Of a DNA stretch of 64,000 nucleotides, positions 10,807-23,780 are shown piece by piece. Location: NCBI GenBank assembly GCA_030734395.1, contig JAUZTG010000029.1, positions 3,844,001 through 3,908,000 on the forward strand, given 5' to 3'. The notes beneath the pieces are model-generated. The model had not been told where the DNA came from, did not search any database, and saw nothing but the letters and a program-made list of their open reading frames with translations. Source of the DNA: Sarocladium kiliense. Its lineage: Eukaryota > Ascomycota > Sordariomycetes > Hypocreales > Sarocladiaceae. Within the stretch, counting starts at the first letter, position 1. Each line of letters opens with the position of its first letter. The position numbers and the translations under genes were made by a program.

Positions 10807-12074
10807 GTCAACTCGTTTACCTAGTTAAATAGGAATCATATTCCGATAAATCTACGATATGCGGATCGAACTGCTCACTCCCAGGTCGGTGCTATCTTAT
10901 GTGTCAACCCTCGTGAATAGATTATGGACTTAGCTTTGTGTTGTCGATGTAAGCCCATAGCTCCTAAGGTAGCCTCCTTGGACTCTATACATCGATAGGT
11001 AGATCTCGAATGGGCAATGGGCAGACACTGAGCTCGATGTGAATCATTGTCGAGCATCAATTGCCCAATAATGTTTCACCGACTTCGTATACTCTCTTGT
11101 TCCCCAACAATCCGCCAAGCACAACGCCTCTCGGGTAGCATGACAGTTCTGGATCCAGTTGCACAGCCTTAACAGCGCTAGCTGCCCAGTCACCCCTGTC
11201 GCTGTTAAGGCATCGCGAATGGCGCCAGCTCCAACATCAGCTCCAGCACCAGCTCAGGACCACCCAGGACGCATGATCCTTGATCCCTGTCACCTCAGCC
11301 TCTCCCTTTTTCTTCCCGCGACCAGGGCATGTGCATCATCATCGGCTCAGAGCACCGATGCCGCCAGCCACCTCAATTCTTTGCTTTGCTTGCTGGGCAG
11401 TTGCTTTTCGCGCCCATTGTGCCTTGTGCCAAGCTACAGACACGACTCGCAGCGACCGGTCCTGGAGACACTTGGACCAGCAGGCAATCTTGGGCTTCGA
11501 ACACGAGATACAGCTGTTCCATTACCCTGTCGTTACTATAGCATCCACCTCAGATCCCCAATATTTCATCCTTGCTGTTGTCGCGGGAGGAGCCATTGTC
11601 AGTGTCATTGTCATTGTCGGTGTCAGTCGTAACGATGGCAGTGCCTTATGTAGCAAAAACAGGCTTCCTCCTCACCACGGCCCCTCCCTCTCCTCCTGCT
11701 CCCCCAAACAAAAAATCCTCCTCCTTCATTCATCTCAATAGAAACAAAACCCTCCTCCCTCGCTCCCCTGCATCCGTCTCCCGTCTCGTGTGTCTGCACA
11801 ACATCATTCTTTGCTCCCGTCCGTCCGTCATGGATACCTGCATCGCTTGAGGCTGCATTGGTTGGGCTCCCAGCTTACACCTCCTACTCGACCCAGCCAG
11901 TCAGCCAGCCAGCCCACAGTACCTAACCAGCAGTTCAGTACAGCTCAGCACTTGCGATCCCATACTACCAACCACCCCCGACCAGGGCGCCTAGCACCAT
12001 CAGCTGGCAGCGAACCGGCCTGTGTCTTTTCTTTTTTCGTCCTCTCCCGGTCTTCTTTCTCTTTTCCTTTCATC
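10807..12074. other. Intergenic and long leader of the PhoD-like gene
   Basis: No supported gene. From about 11200 the sequence becomes C/T-rich with imperfect short repeats: CAGCTC-type units near 11224-11262, GTCATT/GTCAGT units near 11597-11630 and CAGCCAGC near 11896-11915. This is typical of a long fungal 5' leader. The frame of the next gene is open upstream from 11790, but the first good ATG is 12075. Confidence 0.5.
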
Positions 12075-15000
12075 ATGTCCACGCCATACTGGGGTCAATT
12101 GCCGGGGCCTAAAATTCACAAGCGCTTGTCTGATCTTGAGCCTGAGCCTGGAGCTGCCGAACCACCATATGTCGGAGCTGCTGATGATGCCCACCATCGA
12201 CGCCCAGCGCCAGCCTCCGAGTCCACGACGCCAACCACCTCCAGCAACACCCACAACCACTTCGACCGTCGAAACCTAGATCCTGCCGAACCCAACGATA
12301 TCCACGACGACAACGGTGCTCTGCATTCCAACCGTTCATCCGTAGCTGCAAGAGGAGCTGGGCCGGGAGCTGTTCCCGACTCTGCTACCCAAGCTTACAC
12401 GAATCCTCCTACACAGGAGCTTCCCCAACGTCGACGCAGCAAGCGGTTGCAGAAGCTGCCGCATCAGTATCCCAAGATGAACAATCGAGCTTCTGTTCAG
12501 ACGGCCGTCACCGACTCGACATACGATGAGCCCGACACGCCGAGTTTCCACCCTCAAGGGCTGGCTCCCAGACCGCCTTCTTACATTCGAGGTGGAGCTT
12601 CAGGGCACCAAAGCAGCTCGGGAATGCAGCACAGTAGCTCCCGGCGGCGGAGCCGACAACCTGACGAATACGATGAATATGGTACCTCGACCCCTCCCGT
12701 TGCGCCAGAGGTACCTCGAGGTCCTCCAACAAGTTACCGCGCGCCATACAGTAATGGTGGCGCCTATCAACACACAGCTTCGGGCGGAGCTGGTCCTGCG
12801 CCCGAAGAAGCCCCAGATGCATACCAGTCAAGACGAGCCGACCCGGGAGCCACTGCCCCACGGTCTCAGCCTGGTGCTGTCGACGTGCCCTTGAACGTCT
12901 CGGCAGGCGGTACTTCAGATCGTCGCAAAGTGTTCGCAGACGACCGTTCCCCCCTCCAAAGGCTTGAGCTGACGCTCGGCAGTTATACAAAAGAGGAGAA
13001 ACGAGCTCGGGTCGAGGCTGCAGAGCGTCGAGCAAGAGAACGAGCTGCTTTGAGAGCTGGTATCCCGCCTCCGACTACAGCACCACAGGAATCTGTACCT
13101 GAGCGTCGAGTTTCTAGCAGCCGTCACGATGCTCGCCCGACCCGGCGAGAAGTGTCTGAACCTGTGGCCGCAGCTGCCGTTGCCCCAGTCGCCGAAGCTT
13201 CGCTACTACGCGATCCAGAACCCCCTAGGGACGTCCCTCGTAGTCACGGGAGCCACAGAGGAGCCCAACCTTCACAATCATATGGTGAGAGGGCCGTGCC
13301 GCCTGCAAGCCTTGAGCGACAACCGGAAGTCGAGCAGTATCATGAGTCGGACCCATCTGGTGTACCAACCCGCAACCTGAGTTTCCGTGAGAGGGCAAAG
13401 AGAGACCATGCAGAGCTTCCCAGCCCACCACAAGAGCCTGTATATGGAGGACAGGCTCCAGCTTCAACCAGCGGCGGACTCTCCCTTTCTCGGAGCGGCA
13501 GCAACAAGCTTCGAAAGCACCCTCCTGGTGACCCATGGTATCATCAGCGCATGGAAGCCGAACGTGCAATGCCGACCGTCTCAACTCGAGCACCTGAATC
13601 GAATCAGCGACAAGCGCGGAGAGAGCAGGTCATCCACACTTCTGAGGATGACCAGCTTCCCATCAATCCGCCAACCGACGTTCGACCGGATGAACGGAGA
13701 GACTCTAGGGGCAATGGCAGGGCGGCTGTGGGAGCTGCGGTTGGAGCCGCCGCTCTGGGCTCGAGGCAGCACCACCAAAATCAGCCCGCCGAGCCAATGA
13801 GTCCGGGCTACGAATCAGACGAAAAGTACATGCCGACCAAGACAAAGAGGAAAGACCTGAGCCACTGGGGTTATGAGCCACCAGACTCCAAGCGACCTCC
13901 TCCAGGGGTTGAGGCAGCGCGACGACAACTTGAAGGCCAGGACAGCGAACATACGTCTGATAGCTCGATCGATCGTGAGCGGGAGGCTGCGGCATACGGA
14001 CGACCTGAGCAAATGACACCTGGCCACGGTCGTTATAAGTCTCCAGTATGGCTTACAGAATGGGAAAAGGCTACCGTGGGTAGACTCACTGGTCCGCTGC
14101 TCGATCTTGACGACACTCAGCCCGAACCCGACGCTGTTAAGAACAAAGCCTGGTGGGAGGAAAATGGTGGATCAAGAAGACAAAGCTCGTCGGGTAGGCA
14201 ACGACGAGCGGAGGCTTTCGACGGAGAGTATGATACTACCAACGGTAAGTTCGAGGTTATTTGACTTCTCAGACATGAGCTAATAGTCGCAGGAGCGCCG
14301 ACTCGATTCAAGCCACCGCTGTACCTTAAGTGCGGGCCCCTCATTCGGTATTGCGGAATCCGCCAGGACCGTGTACAAAGCCGCACGAAAGGTCCTTCTC
14401 CTTCTGAACGGGAAATGTGGCGAGGCAGTATCATGATCGTGACACACGATGCCCAGTCTTCATATGAGATCGCCCCGACGCTTCGACTATTCTTGCAGGA
14501 TCTGGAGCTCTTACCCCCTCCCCCACATCATGTTGATGGAGAGCTTTCTCCCGAATATGTTGATCCCATTGCCGGCCATCCCAAACTAGGCCGTCGTGGT
14601 GAGACTCTTTATGTTCGACCTGTGGAGCATCTGCAGGAGGGCAAGGATCTCTCAAAGGACGAAAGCAATAATGGTCTGTTCGAGTCGGTCAGGAGCACGC
14701 CCGACGCTTCACCGGCCGGAGCTGAGGCTGACCTGTCTGGTTCATTCACCAGCAGAAGGGCCCGTATCTCGGCTGATGGCGAGAAGATGCAAAAGTATAA
14801 GGACATTCGTGGCTTCAGGCTGCATGCCGAGCGAGGATGTACCTTCTGGCGCTTCAACATTGAGATTGAGCTGCGTGAACGGCAGCAACGTATCGCTTAC
14901 CGCATCAACAGAGGGCCTGCCATGGCATTCTGGGTCCCACCACAGGGTCAAACGATGAACATGATGTTCCATAGTTGTAACGGTTTCAGTCTCGCAGCAA

Positions 15001-17271
15001 AGCCGGATGACTTCAGCGGGCCGGATCCAATGTGGCGAGATGTGCTAAACACCCACCAGACCCAACCTTTCCATGTCATGATCGGTGGAGGCGATCAAAT
15101 TTACAATGACTGTGTCGCGGACGAGACAGAGCTGTTTGGAAACTGGCTTGACATTGATGTTCTCCATCACAAGCACAAAGCCCCGTTCACGCCAGCGATG
15201 CAGGACGAGCTCGAAGACTTCTATCTGGAACGATACTGTTCCTGGTTTTCGCAAGGATTGTTTAGTGTTGCGACGTCACAGATTCCAATGGTCAACATGT
15301 TTGATGACCACGACATTTTCGATGGCTATGGTTCATATCCTGATGGCGAAATGAGCTCGCCCGTACTATGCGGTCTGGGAGCAGTCGCGTTCAAGTACTA
15401 CATGCTATTCCAACAGCAGAGCATCATCCCGGAGACCGAGAAGACGGAGCCGAGCTTGATTATGGGCCTTGAACCTGGTCCGTACATCAACGAACTCAGC
15501 AGGAGCTTGTACGTGTCAATGGGGTCAAAGGTTTCGCTTCTGGCCGTGGATGCGCGAACAGAGAGGACCGAACTTGACGTGCTGTCTTCCAAGACCTGGG
15601 AGAAGATCATGAACAGGCTGTATGCGGAGGTCAGACGTGGCCACGTCGAACATTTGCTGGTCTTGCTCGGTGTACCCATTGCTTATCCTCGCCTGGTATG
15701 GCTCGAGAATATGTGAGTTAATTCCTCGAGTCGCACTGTTTGACTGTAGCTAACATGTGTTTACAGTTTGACATCAAGGCTTTTGGACCCTGTCAAGGCT
15801 CTAGGTAAGACTGGGCTTCTGGGCAAGTCACTGAACAGCATTGATGGCGGTGTCGAAGTGTTGGATGACCTCAATGATCATTGGACCGCTAAGAACCACA
15901 AACATGAGAGAGCGCTGGTGATTGAGGATTTGCAAGATCTTGCTATTGACAAGTCGCTGCGGATCACTATTCTCAGGTTAGTGAATCTCGCCCACTTGTT
16001 GAACTTTTGTATCCAATGTTAACTACAACAGCGGCGATGTACATCTGGCTGCTGTGGGTCAGTTCTTCTCGAACCCCAAGCTCGGGCTCGCGAAGCATAA
16101 GGACCCCCGGTACATGCCAAACATCATCTCCTCCGCCATTGCGAACGCACCACCTCCAGATCTGATGGCGGATGTCTTGAATAAACGCAACAAGGTCCAC
16201 CATTTTGACAAGCAAACCGACGAAGACATGATTCCAATGTTCCAAACAGGCGTAGATGGAAAGCCAAGAAACAACAAACGGCTGCTGCCTCACCGGAACT
16301 GGTGTTCCATCAAGCAATGGAATCCTGGCAGCACCCCACCACCAACACCACCTCCAGAGGATTACGAGAGAAGCCCAAGTCCCGAACGAAGCGGACGAGG
16401 GCCGATGGCACTGATTCGACGACTGTCCTCTCGGAGTCGTTCGCAGTCTGGCAGGCCAGAACTATCTAGGGATTCTGTACGGGGACCGAAGCCGCCGATT
16501 TCTGGGACCGGTGGCGGTGGCTTCTTCCGCAGTCTCTCGCGTCGTCGGGGCTCAACTAGTGACGCACCGCCTAAGAAACTGACCAGAACAATGTCATTGG
16601 GCCGGGACGAATCGACTAAGACGGGCGGATTCTTCGGGAGCTTCGGTCGCAGAGGAAGTCAAAGACGACCTGACGATGGTGGCATCAATGGCCAATGGGG
16701 TGAGGAAAGTGATGGAGAGGATGATTACTACTATGGGGATCCTCGTGCCTATGGCGACCCTCGGATGCAGCAGACACGACAACAGCCTCAGCCATCTGGG
16801 CTCAGGGGTGGTGGCTTGCAAGACGAGTACTCGGAGGGTGATGAGGACTACTTCACGGCGCAACCTCCACAAAGAGCGCAAACAATGGGAAGCCAGTCCG
16901 CCAAACCAGACCCAAACTTCCCACCTACACGTCCTTTCCACCGAACTCCAACCGGTTTGTCTACAAAGCAAAAGAAGCAACCAGACAACTATGAGGTAGA
17001 TCTCGAGGGCGGCCTGGACATTTGCTTGAACGTCGAGGTCAACCCTAAGGACCCTACGGGCATCACAGTTCCGTATCGGTTGCTTGTGCCGAAGCTCTTC
17101 TACGAGTACAACCCTGGGGATGACGAAATTTTGACGTCCCCTGCGGAGAAGCGCACAAGCGGAGGGGGAAGATTCAAGAAGCTGTTGAGCTTTAGGAGAA
17201 AGCCAGCGGATAGGGGCTATGTGGAAGATGACGACAGCCAGGATGATGATGAGGACTGGGATCGCAGATGA
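12075..17271 (+). CDS. PhoD-like (PhoD_2) phosphatase domain protein
   Basis: A large protein of 1679 aa with a metallophosphatase-like core between disordered arms. Exons are 12075-14244, 14293-15712, 15767-15976 and 16032-17271; all three introns have consensus ends and restore the frame. Residues 1 to about 720 are Pro/Ser/Arg/Gln-rich and look disordered. The core (about 725-1330) contains GSIMIVTHDAQSSYE, the metal-site motifs GGGDQIYNDC (about 988) and NMFDDHDIFDGYGSYPD (about 1060), and SGDVHLAAVGQF, which straddles the last intron. The tail is Ser/Arg/Gly-rich with acidic runs. The fungal PhoD_2 group is known but poorly characterised; a phosphodiesterase or phosphatase activity is inferred from the motifs. 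ATG 12075 (MSTPYWGQLPGPK) was chosen as the first Met giving protein-like sequence. Confidence 0.88.
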
Positions 17272-19110
17272 GAGTGATACGAAGAAGAGGCATGGTACAG
17301 AAAGGGCGTCAATCGAAGAGCAGGATGTGCTTTCACTCACAGCATAGCATGGCAGGCATTGTTAGACTTGTATTTTGAGTATCCATTGGCATTTCCCTAC
17401 AAACCTGCTTTCTTGAACATTGTGCCAATAGTAGCGAAGCTTCTCATTGCATATTGGGATACCCCCCTTGACCAATGGCATAACATAGGATATCAAACGC
17501 CAAACATGTAGCCTCTCTTTCTTCCGTTTGCTGCTCGAACTTCTATTCTTGATCAGCATCCACATAATTGAAGCTCAAAAACTTCGTGGAGGACGCTGTA
17601 CCTCCGCTTACTTCACCTTGTCAAACAAATGTAAATACGACGAGATTACGTATCAGGACTTCACTCAGCAGAGTTTTGACGATATACAGGCAACCGAAAG
17701 GCATCGGAAGACCAAGGGAGCCATGCACATCCAAACGAGGACTACACTTCAGAAACACGAGGGCCAATACTTTGCATTTATCCACTGCTCAGAAGGAGAG
17801 CCAGGCAGACGAGAGGGCATCGCAGTGCAACATGTCTCCCTACTTGTTAGCTGCAGTTCTCTCGTCTAATACTAAACCTGGAGATTTGTGATTACGTCTT
17901 GGTGCCCGTTGCCCATGTCCCGCGCGTATTTGAAGAATTGTGCATCATAAGGCACAGTCATGCACTAATTGTCCCTGCTGGCATTGAATGACGTCGTAAC
18001 GTCGCTCAAGAAAGTTGAGTCTACCTCGTCGTATGACGAAGGCTCTATCTTGTGGCTAGGCTGGCCGTGTCGGGACCGAGTTCGAAGGGAGTTCGGACAT
18101 TGCCGAAGCATAATAGACATACCAGATGGAGGGGATGCTTACGGCAATACAAGAATCCTTCTGCCTAACACTATGGGTTTCGCCTCTTACTAGGGTCGAT
18201 CCTGCGCAGATCTTATCCTTGCCACGATCCTTCACATCTATTAAGGTAACCGCCCCATCAATACCAGATCCCGGCACTGTGTCTGTGAACTGTGCTGAGT
18301 GATAAGCGACGGCAGTTAAGTGTTTCCCTGTGCGCATTGGACCCTGAAGCCCTTGACGAGCATGCATGGAGAAATGCATCATGTTGGAAGCCAAATTGAG
18401 CCTGATGACGCAGTGTAGACCAGCCTTCAGATGGATGGAGTCCACTATGTTCGCTTTGTGGGGATTGACTACTAGTAAACTGGGGTAAGGTGTTGCAGAA
18501 GTTCCATAGTCTCCTCACGCATCCTGACGGGATGAGAACACTCGAAGCTACACGTACTTCACCTTGGACGAAAGGCGCACCGAAATATTGAAGCATGCTT
18601 AAGGCGCTCTTGAAAAGCGTAACTTTGAACCTTCTTCGAAGAACACTCTGTCGTGCAGAAGGTAAATCTTGGCCTTGGTCCCTGGAATGCCAGTGCCAAG
18701 CCCAAGGCGGGAAAGCGTATAACCGGTGTGCGCCACCGTTCCTGAATGCCCCAGGCTTGCCCTGTTTTGACCATGGTGGTTCTGAATCGTCGTCGATCGT
18801 CATAGGGTCCTTTTCTGAATGATCTCACTGCCGCATCCTGGCTCGTCAAGAGTGGCGAAGCAACGACGATCTTGAACCCTTGAGGCTGAACTCTTCGACG
18901 AAGGACTCAGACTACGTGGGCAGACTCGCGGTCGAGACGACGGTCTGAATCCGGGGATAACCGTTTACAATTCTGCCTGGAGAGCGGAGTCGATAGGAAT
19001 ACAAGTGTCAAAGATCGACATGTTTCATGCCATGAGGTCTGCCCATCCCCAACTAGGGCTTAGATATGACGACTATGCTCTTGAGATATCGAATTCTATG
19101 GTTTTTGCGG
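17272..19110. other. Intergenic, no supported gene
   Basis: Open frames on both strands (for example minus 18258-18803) have no recognisable motif and overlap one another. I see no RNA gene. The last 100 bases form the promoter of the small secreted protein. Confidence 0.5.
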
Positions 19111-19118
19111 ATATAAAA
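19111..19118 (+). promoter_or_regulatory. TATA box of small secreted protein gene
   Basis: ATATAAAA lies 111 nt upstream of the ATG at 19229, with an A/C-rich leader between. Position and sequence fit a strong fungal TATA promoter; this is inferred. Confidence 0.5.
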
Positions 19119-19228
19119 CCTGAAGAATTTCCTCCTGACTTGATACAATTGAAACATACCAGCTCGACTCGAATCACATACAACAACTATTGAATCACAT
19201 TACAACATCTTCTTAAACCAACTTCACC

Positions 19229-19778
19229 ATGCATTCCGTCCTCCGTTTCGCTAGCCTCATGGCTCTTGTTGGCTACTCCCAAGCTGATTTCGCCGTTGGA
19301 ACGTCGGCAAGCCAGGGTTAGTCAGCCTTGTGCGAGCTCTTCAAGCGCTACTCATAACTAACGAGTTCACAGGTGGTATCGGCGAGCTCGTTCCTGACAC
19401 CGGCGGTGACATCTACAGCACCTCCTTCGTTGCTGTCTCCTACCCGGGTGGCTGCCTCGACAATGTGCAGCAGTTTGAGGTAAGCCCATGCAGACTCGCG
19501 AGCCATGTCAGACATCATGGATGCTAACGTTCCAACAGTGCGTCGCGGACAACTGCCTTACAGAGGAATTCTTCGAGATCAAGGGCCTCAAGACTGGAGA
19601 CCAGTACGGCTTCAACTGGAACGGTGAAGGTTGGGAGTTCTCCCAGAACAGCGAAATCTTGGGGTTCTGCGAGAAGAATGACGATGAGGGATGCACAAGC
19701 ACTGGTGTCAACTACTCTTTGGGCTTCTTTTCCACGATGAAGTGTACCGGCTCTATCAACTCTGGCTTCGACAACTAG
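19229..19778 (+). CDS. Small secreted cysteine-containing protein, 144 aa
   Basis: Exons are 19229-19316, 19373-19479 and 19539-19778. Introns have GTTAGT...CACAG and GTAAGC...AACAG ends. The N-terminus MHSVLRFASLMALVGYSQA is a clear signal peptide. The mature part (about 125 aa) is acidic and Gly/Asn-rich with six cysteines: GGCLD, CVADNC, GFCEK, EGCTS and MKCTG. There is no transmembrane segment or GPI signal. No family is recognised. Size, secretion and paired cysteines fit an apoplastic effector-like or cell-surface protein, which is inference. Confidence 0.82.
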
Positions 19779-20959
19779 ATGCACGTTGATAAGGCGGCTG
19801 GCTGCTGTTTGATCGACAAAGCGAATGCGAGGCGTTCTTCTGGTTTATGATAGAGTTCAATTATAGATGTACAATACAGTGACTTACAACATACCCGTCA
19901 ACTCTCAGTGGGAAGTTTCTTGGCCCGTGCGAGGCGATGCCGGTGCTTACACAATTGATTCGGCGCCCGTTTCCAGCCTCTCGCCCATGCTTATTTGGAC
20001 TCGCAACTTTGCAGACTAGCCGTTGAAGAATGCCAATTACTAGCTACGGCAACGACTTAGGTTCGGAGCGCCATGGCCGCCTATGTCTCTCAAGGGGAAC
20101 TCAGAGCTGCGTTTGTCGCTCCCCTGGGTCAACCGCCCTGCAATGTCCTGGGCGTGGTAGGCTCTGGCAATAATCACATGAGGGATAACTCAGCAACAAC
20201 AACAACAACCTAGTCTGATCAATTGTGCTTGTTGGGCAAAACGATGACACGAGTAAGTTTATTACTGGATAGTCAGGGAAATGGAGGGTCTGAGGACCTT
20301 GCGCATGCTGTGTGGCTTGACACGCGAGGTGCGTTCATGTCTCTTACACCGCAGCGAGACGTTTGACCGCAAAGTCTATTACGTTCCAGGCCTTCTTTCA
20401 TCCGCCAGAATCTGCGACAGAGAACGACAGCGGTCGCCATTCAGTGTTAAGCATAAATGCTTCCTGGAACCCCACGTGGTTCTCGACGTATAAGCTTACT
20501 GCTTTCTTCGCCCGTTGTCTCCAGACCCTTGCCCCATGGCACCATCGGCCAACAATGTCACAATCTACCGCCATCGGCACAGCTCGGTACCAGTCGCTTA
20601 AGCGAAGAATCGCCATCCTTGAATTATCGCCCAGGCTCGCATGCAAATGGGTGGGGAGAGGCTGATGAGAGTGGTCTGGACGGAACACTAGCCTCCTTCG
20701 CTGCGTCGAGAAACTTGCGCATATATGCTCGATCAAGCCACACGATGGGACCCTTACGAGCATCTGATACACGACACGTCTAATTGGCCCCGATAAATGT
20801 TGCAGAAGCCAAGACGAACAGACCCTGTCAGGCGGCAGTAGAATCTTGGTAAAAACATTAATACAATGGTCCCTGCCGTTCCTGTGACCCTTCTGTCAGT
20901 TCTCGTGCCGCGCAAATTGAGTTGTTGAATCCTTTACAAGGTAGGCAGCGCTTAAAGTC
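19779..20959. other. Intergenic; (CAA)n microsatellite
   Basis: No supported gene between the small secreted protein and the ferric reductase. It contains a short CAA microsatellite at about 20194-20209. Open frames at 20281-20783 on both strands lack family resemblance. Confidence 0.5.
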
Positions 20960-23480
20960 ATGTCTCTTCTGATTATCGCGGTCTCTGTGGCCGCTCTAGC
21001 GAGCTTTGTAAACGGACAAAGCTCGGGGAGAGCAGGTCATGGCATGATTGGCCATGGCATTCCTATGTACGAACCAGAGTGCGCCCATGCTTGTCGAGGA
21101 GGAAGTCCCCGAGCTGCCATCGACTGTGGCAACGGAGAAGAGCACGCTGCCGGACATCACGGCGGAGTAGCTGTTACACCAGGTGAGTAGAGTGGCAGAT
21201 CCTCATATAGCGAGTGCTAATCATTGTGCAGAGTGCATGGCTGTAAATGAGCCGTGGCTGAAGACCGTTGCCTACTGCATCCACACCAAGTGTTCCAGTG
21301 TCGACAACGCCACGCTGGAGTCTTACTGGCAGACCGAGTTAATCAGTCGCCGCGATGAGCCTCAAGCGAAATGGTCATACCAAGAGTCGCTATGGCACGC
21401 TCTCGAGGATGGTATCCCAACCGAAGAACTCCAAGAGGGTGGAGTTTTGAACCGGACTGTGCTGGTCAACCAAGACTCTTATCTTGCTACTGCCAACGGC
21501 AACACTGGGTTTCGCAACAGCGAGATCTGGCATGTCAATATGAAGTGAGTACTTGTGACAAGCCCTTTCCAACCTTGAACCAGCCTCTGACGATCTATGG
21601 CACACAGCCTGATCATACTCCTCACTGGCGCCGGAATCCCTATTCTATGCTCTCTGCTACGCTTCGTTCCGTTCCCCGAGCTCATCGTCAGCAAGTTTAA
21701 CGCCTATGTCATTGAGCCGCCCGTCATCGGATCTCACCACAATGTCCCGATCCTGAAGAACATGTCTATCGTGCCGACTCGAGGACAGGCTCTCTTCCTT
21801 GTCTACATTTTCGTTCTGAACATTGTTGCCTCCTTCGCGGGCCTGGATCTCAGAACACCAAACTCATGGTGGCATGATCAGCGAGAGGAGTTCCTGGCGA
21901 TCTACTCCAATAGGGTCGGCATGTTGTCTTTCGCAAACCTTCCCTTGTTGATCCTCTATGCCGGCCGGAACAACATCTTGCTTTGGGTGACGAACTGGAG
22001 TCACTCGACTTTCCTGTTACTCCACCGCTGGGTTGCATTTATTTGCATGCTTGAGGCGGTCATTCACTCTGCGGTGTACCTTAACATTCATTTGACTATC
22101 TACAAGGACCATGCAGAGATTGTGAGCTCAGATCGAAGCCATATTGAGTTGGATCAAAATGCTGACATCTCGTAGGCAGCTGTGGAATACTGGTACTGGG
22201 GCATCATTGCGACCCTCGCCCTTGTCCTCATGATCCCCTTCTCGATCCTTCCGCTCCGGTACGCACATAATTGCAAGGAGAGACAAAGAACACGACTGAC
22301 AGTGAACATAGACAAAAGCTTTACGAGGTGTTTCACGCGGCACATATTGTACTCGCCATCGTGACGATCGCGGGTTGCTGGTATCATATCATTGTAAGCC
22401 AAGTCATAGCGACTCTTCGCCATAGGAACTTGCTAACATACAAAAGTGGCGCTACGAGAGACAATGGGGATATGTAAGTATACTGCGTCCTGTATGTAAT
22501 TATTGTACCTAACACCGCTACAGGAAGTCTGGGTCCTCATCGCCATCGGTGTTTGGGTCTTCGATTGGATCGTTCGCTCCATCCGCATTGCGCGTAACGG
22601 CGTGATGACCGCGCACGTTTCCAAGATCAGCGATGACTACCTGCGAGTAGACATTCCTCACCTCGACGCGCACGGTCATGTCTACCTATACTTCCCCACA
22701 CTTAATTGGCGACTTTGGGAAAGCCATCCATTCTCTGTCATCGGACACAGCTCGCTCAAAGTCCCCTTGAGCCCATCGACCAGCCACAGCAAACGCGGCG
22801 AATTGTCCGAGAAGAATGCGCTGCAGGTCAGCGGGGGCACTGTTCCGTCCTCGACGTCTGTCTCATCAGAAGGTTCAGTCCAGCTTGGGCCGCGATGTAC
22901 AACTCTCTTTATCCGCCTTCAGACAGGCACTACCATGCCTCTCGCTGCAAAGGCCGGCATCTCATCTGGAGTGCCTGTCCTAGTCGAGTCCAGCTACGGT
23001 CATCAGTCAGCAGTGTCACCCCATGGAGGTTTGCCGACACCATCAGTCGCCTACTCGAACCTGGTGGTGATTGCAGGTGGTGTCGGAATCACTGCAGCCT
23101 TGCCTATCCTCGATAATGCGCGGTCGCTATATGCATCGCAGGGCACCAAGAAGCTGTTCTGGGGAGTGCATGATGGCTCCGAGGGCCTTGTGAACTCAGT
23201 GCAGGGTCTGGTGCGAGCCTCTGGATCTGCTGTTCAAGAGGCCTTTAGCCCTCTCCCAGGCCTCAACGCGACTCAATGGGCCGATATCGATGTAACCATT
23301 GCGGTAGGAGAGCGTTTGGATATCAGGGGTCTGTTGGAGGCTGAACTATCCTCCGTCACGGGTACACTCGTGTTCGTCTGTGGACCAGCTGGACTTGCTG
23401 ACGATGTGAGGAATACTGTAACCGCGCTTGGACGGCATGGAGCTCTAGTACAATATGTCGAGGAGGCATTCGCTTGGTAA
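20960..23480 (+). CDS. Ferric/cupric reductase transmembrane component (FRE family)
   Basis: Plasma-membrane flavocytochrome that passes electrons from NADPH via FAD and two haems to external Fe3+/Cu2+. Seven exons: 20960-21182, 21232-21544, 21608-22121, 22176-22258, 22312-22393, 22447-22473 (only 27 nt) and 22524-23480, giving 732 aa. The signal peptide MSLLIIAVSVAALASFVNG leads an extracellular His/Cys-rich domain (HGMIGHGIPMYEPECAHAC). Then come membrane helices with haem-binding histidines in HSTFLLLHRW (about 310), EAVIHSAVY, VFHAAHIVL and GCWYHII. The FAD site is HPFSVIGHS (about 483), the NADPH sites GGVGIT (about 600) and FVCGPAGLADDV. All motifs are intact. It converges on the methyltransferase gene with 300 nt between. 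Iron-dependent regulation is typical of the family, but I did not identify a site. Confidence 0.94.
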
Positions 23481-23780
23481 GAGATCAAGGGCCATAGGAA
23501 GACATCGCTCCCATTTCAGGCGTCAAAAGATAACCTGTGATTCACGAGCGAAGGTCGATCGCGTATGCGTGGAATCACAAGTGGCATCTGTCGGTATTCT
23601 TGATAATTTCATATGCAATCATTCTTGATTTCAAAAGACAATCTTGTTGTCGTCAGTAGACGCGGCCGTCGCTAAATGAGAAAGAGAGGCAAGATGTGGT
23701 TGGCTGTTCGCTAGTCTTCCCGGGTTCAAACACGCATCGCTAATATGCAATTTGCCATGGCCAAATATCGATACCGCACA
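23481..23780. other. Short convergent intergenic region
   Basis: A 300-nt spacer between the ferric reductase (+) and methyltransferase (-) stops. A GGGTTCAAA near 23720 resembles a tRNA B box, but no cloverleaf could be built around it. Confidence 0.5.

Noticed and set aside
11159..11850. Several short plus-strand frames before the PhoD-like gene
   Set aside because: Ser/Cys/His-rich products of CT-rich leader sequence; they may act as upstream ORFs but cannot be supported as genes.
18258..18803. Minus-strand 181-codon frame
   Set aside because: Composition (His/Ser/Trp/Arg-rich without hydrophobic periodicity) looks like a chance frame; overlapping frames exist in other phases.
23641..23740. 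tRNA-like B box GGGTTCAAA
   Set aside because: No matching acceptor stem, anticodon arm or A box could be placed around it on either strand.
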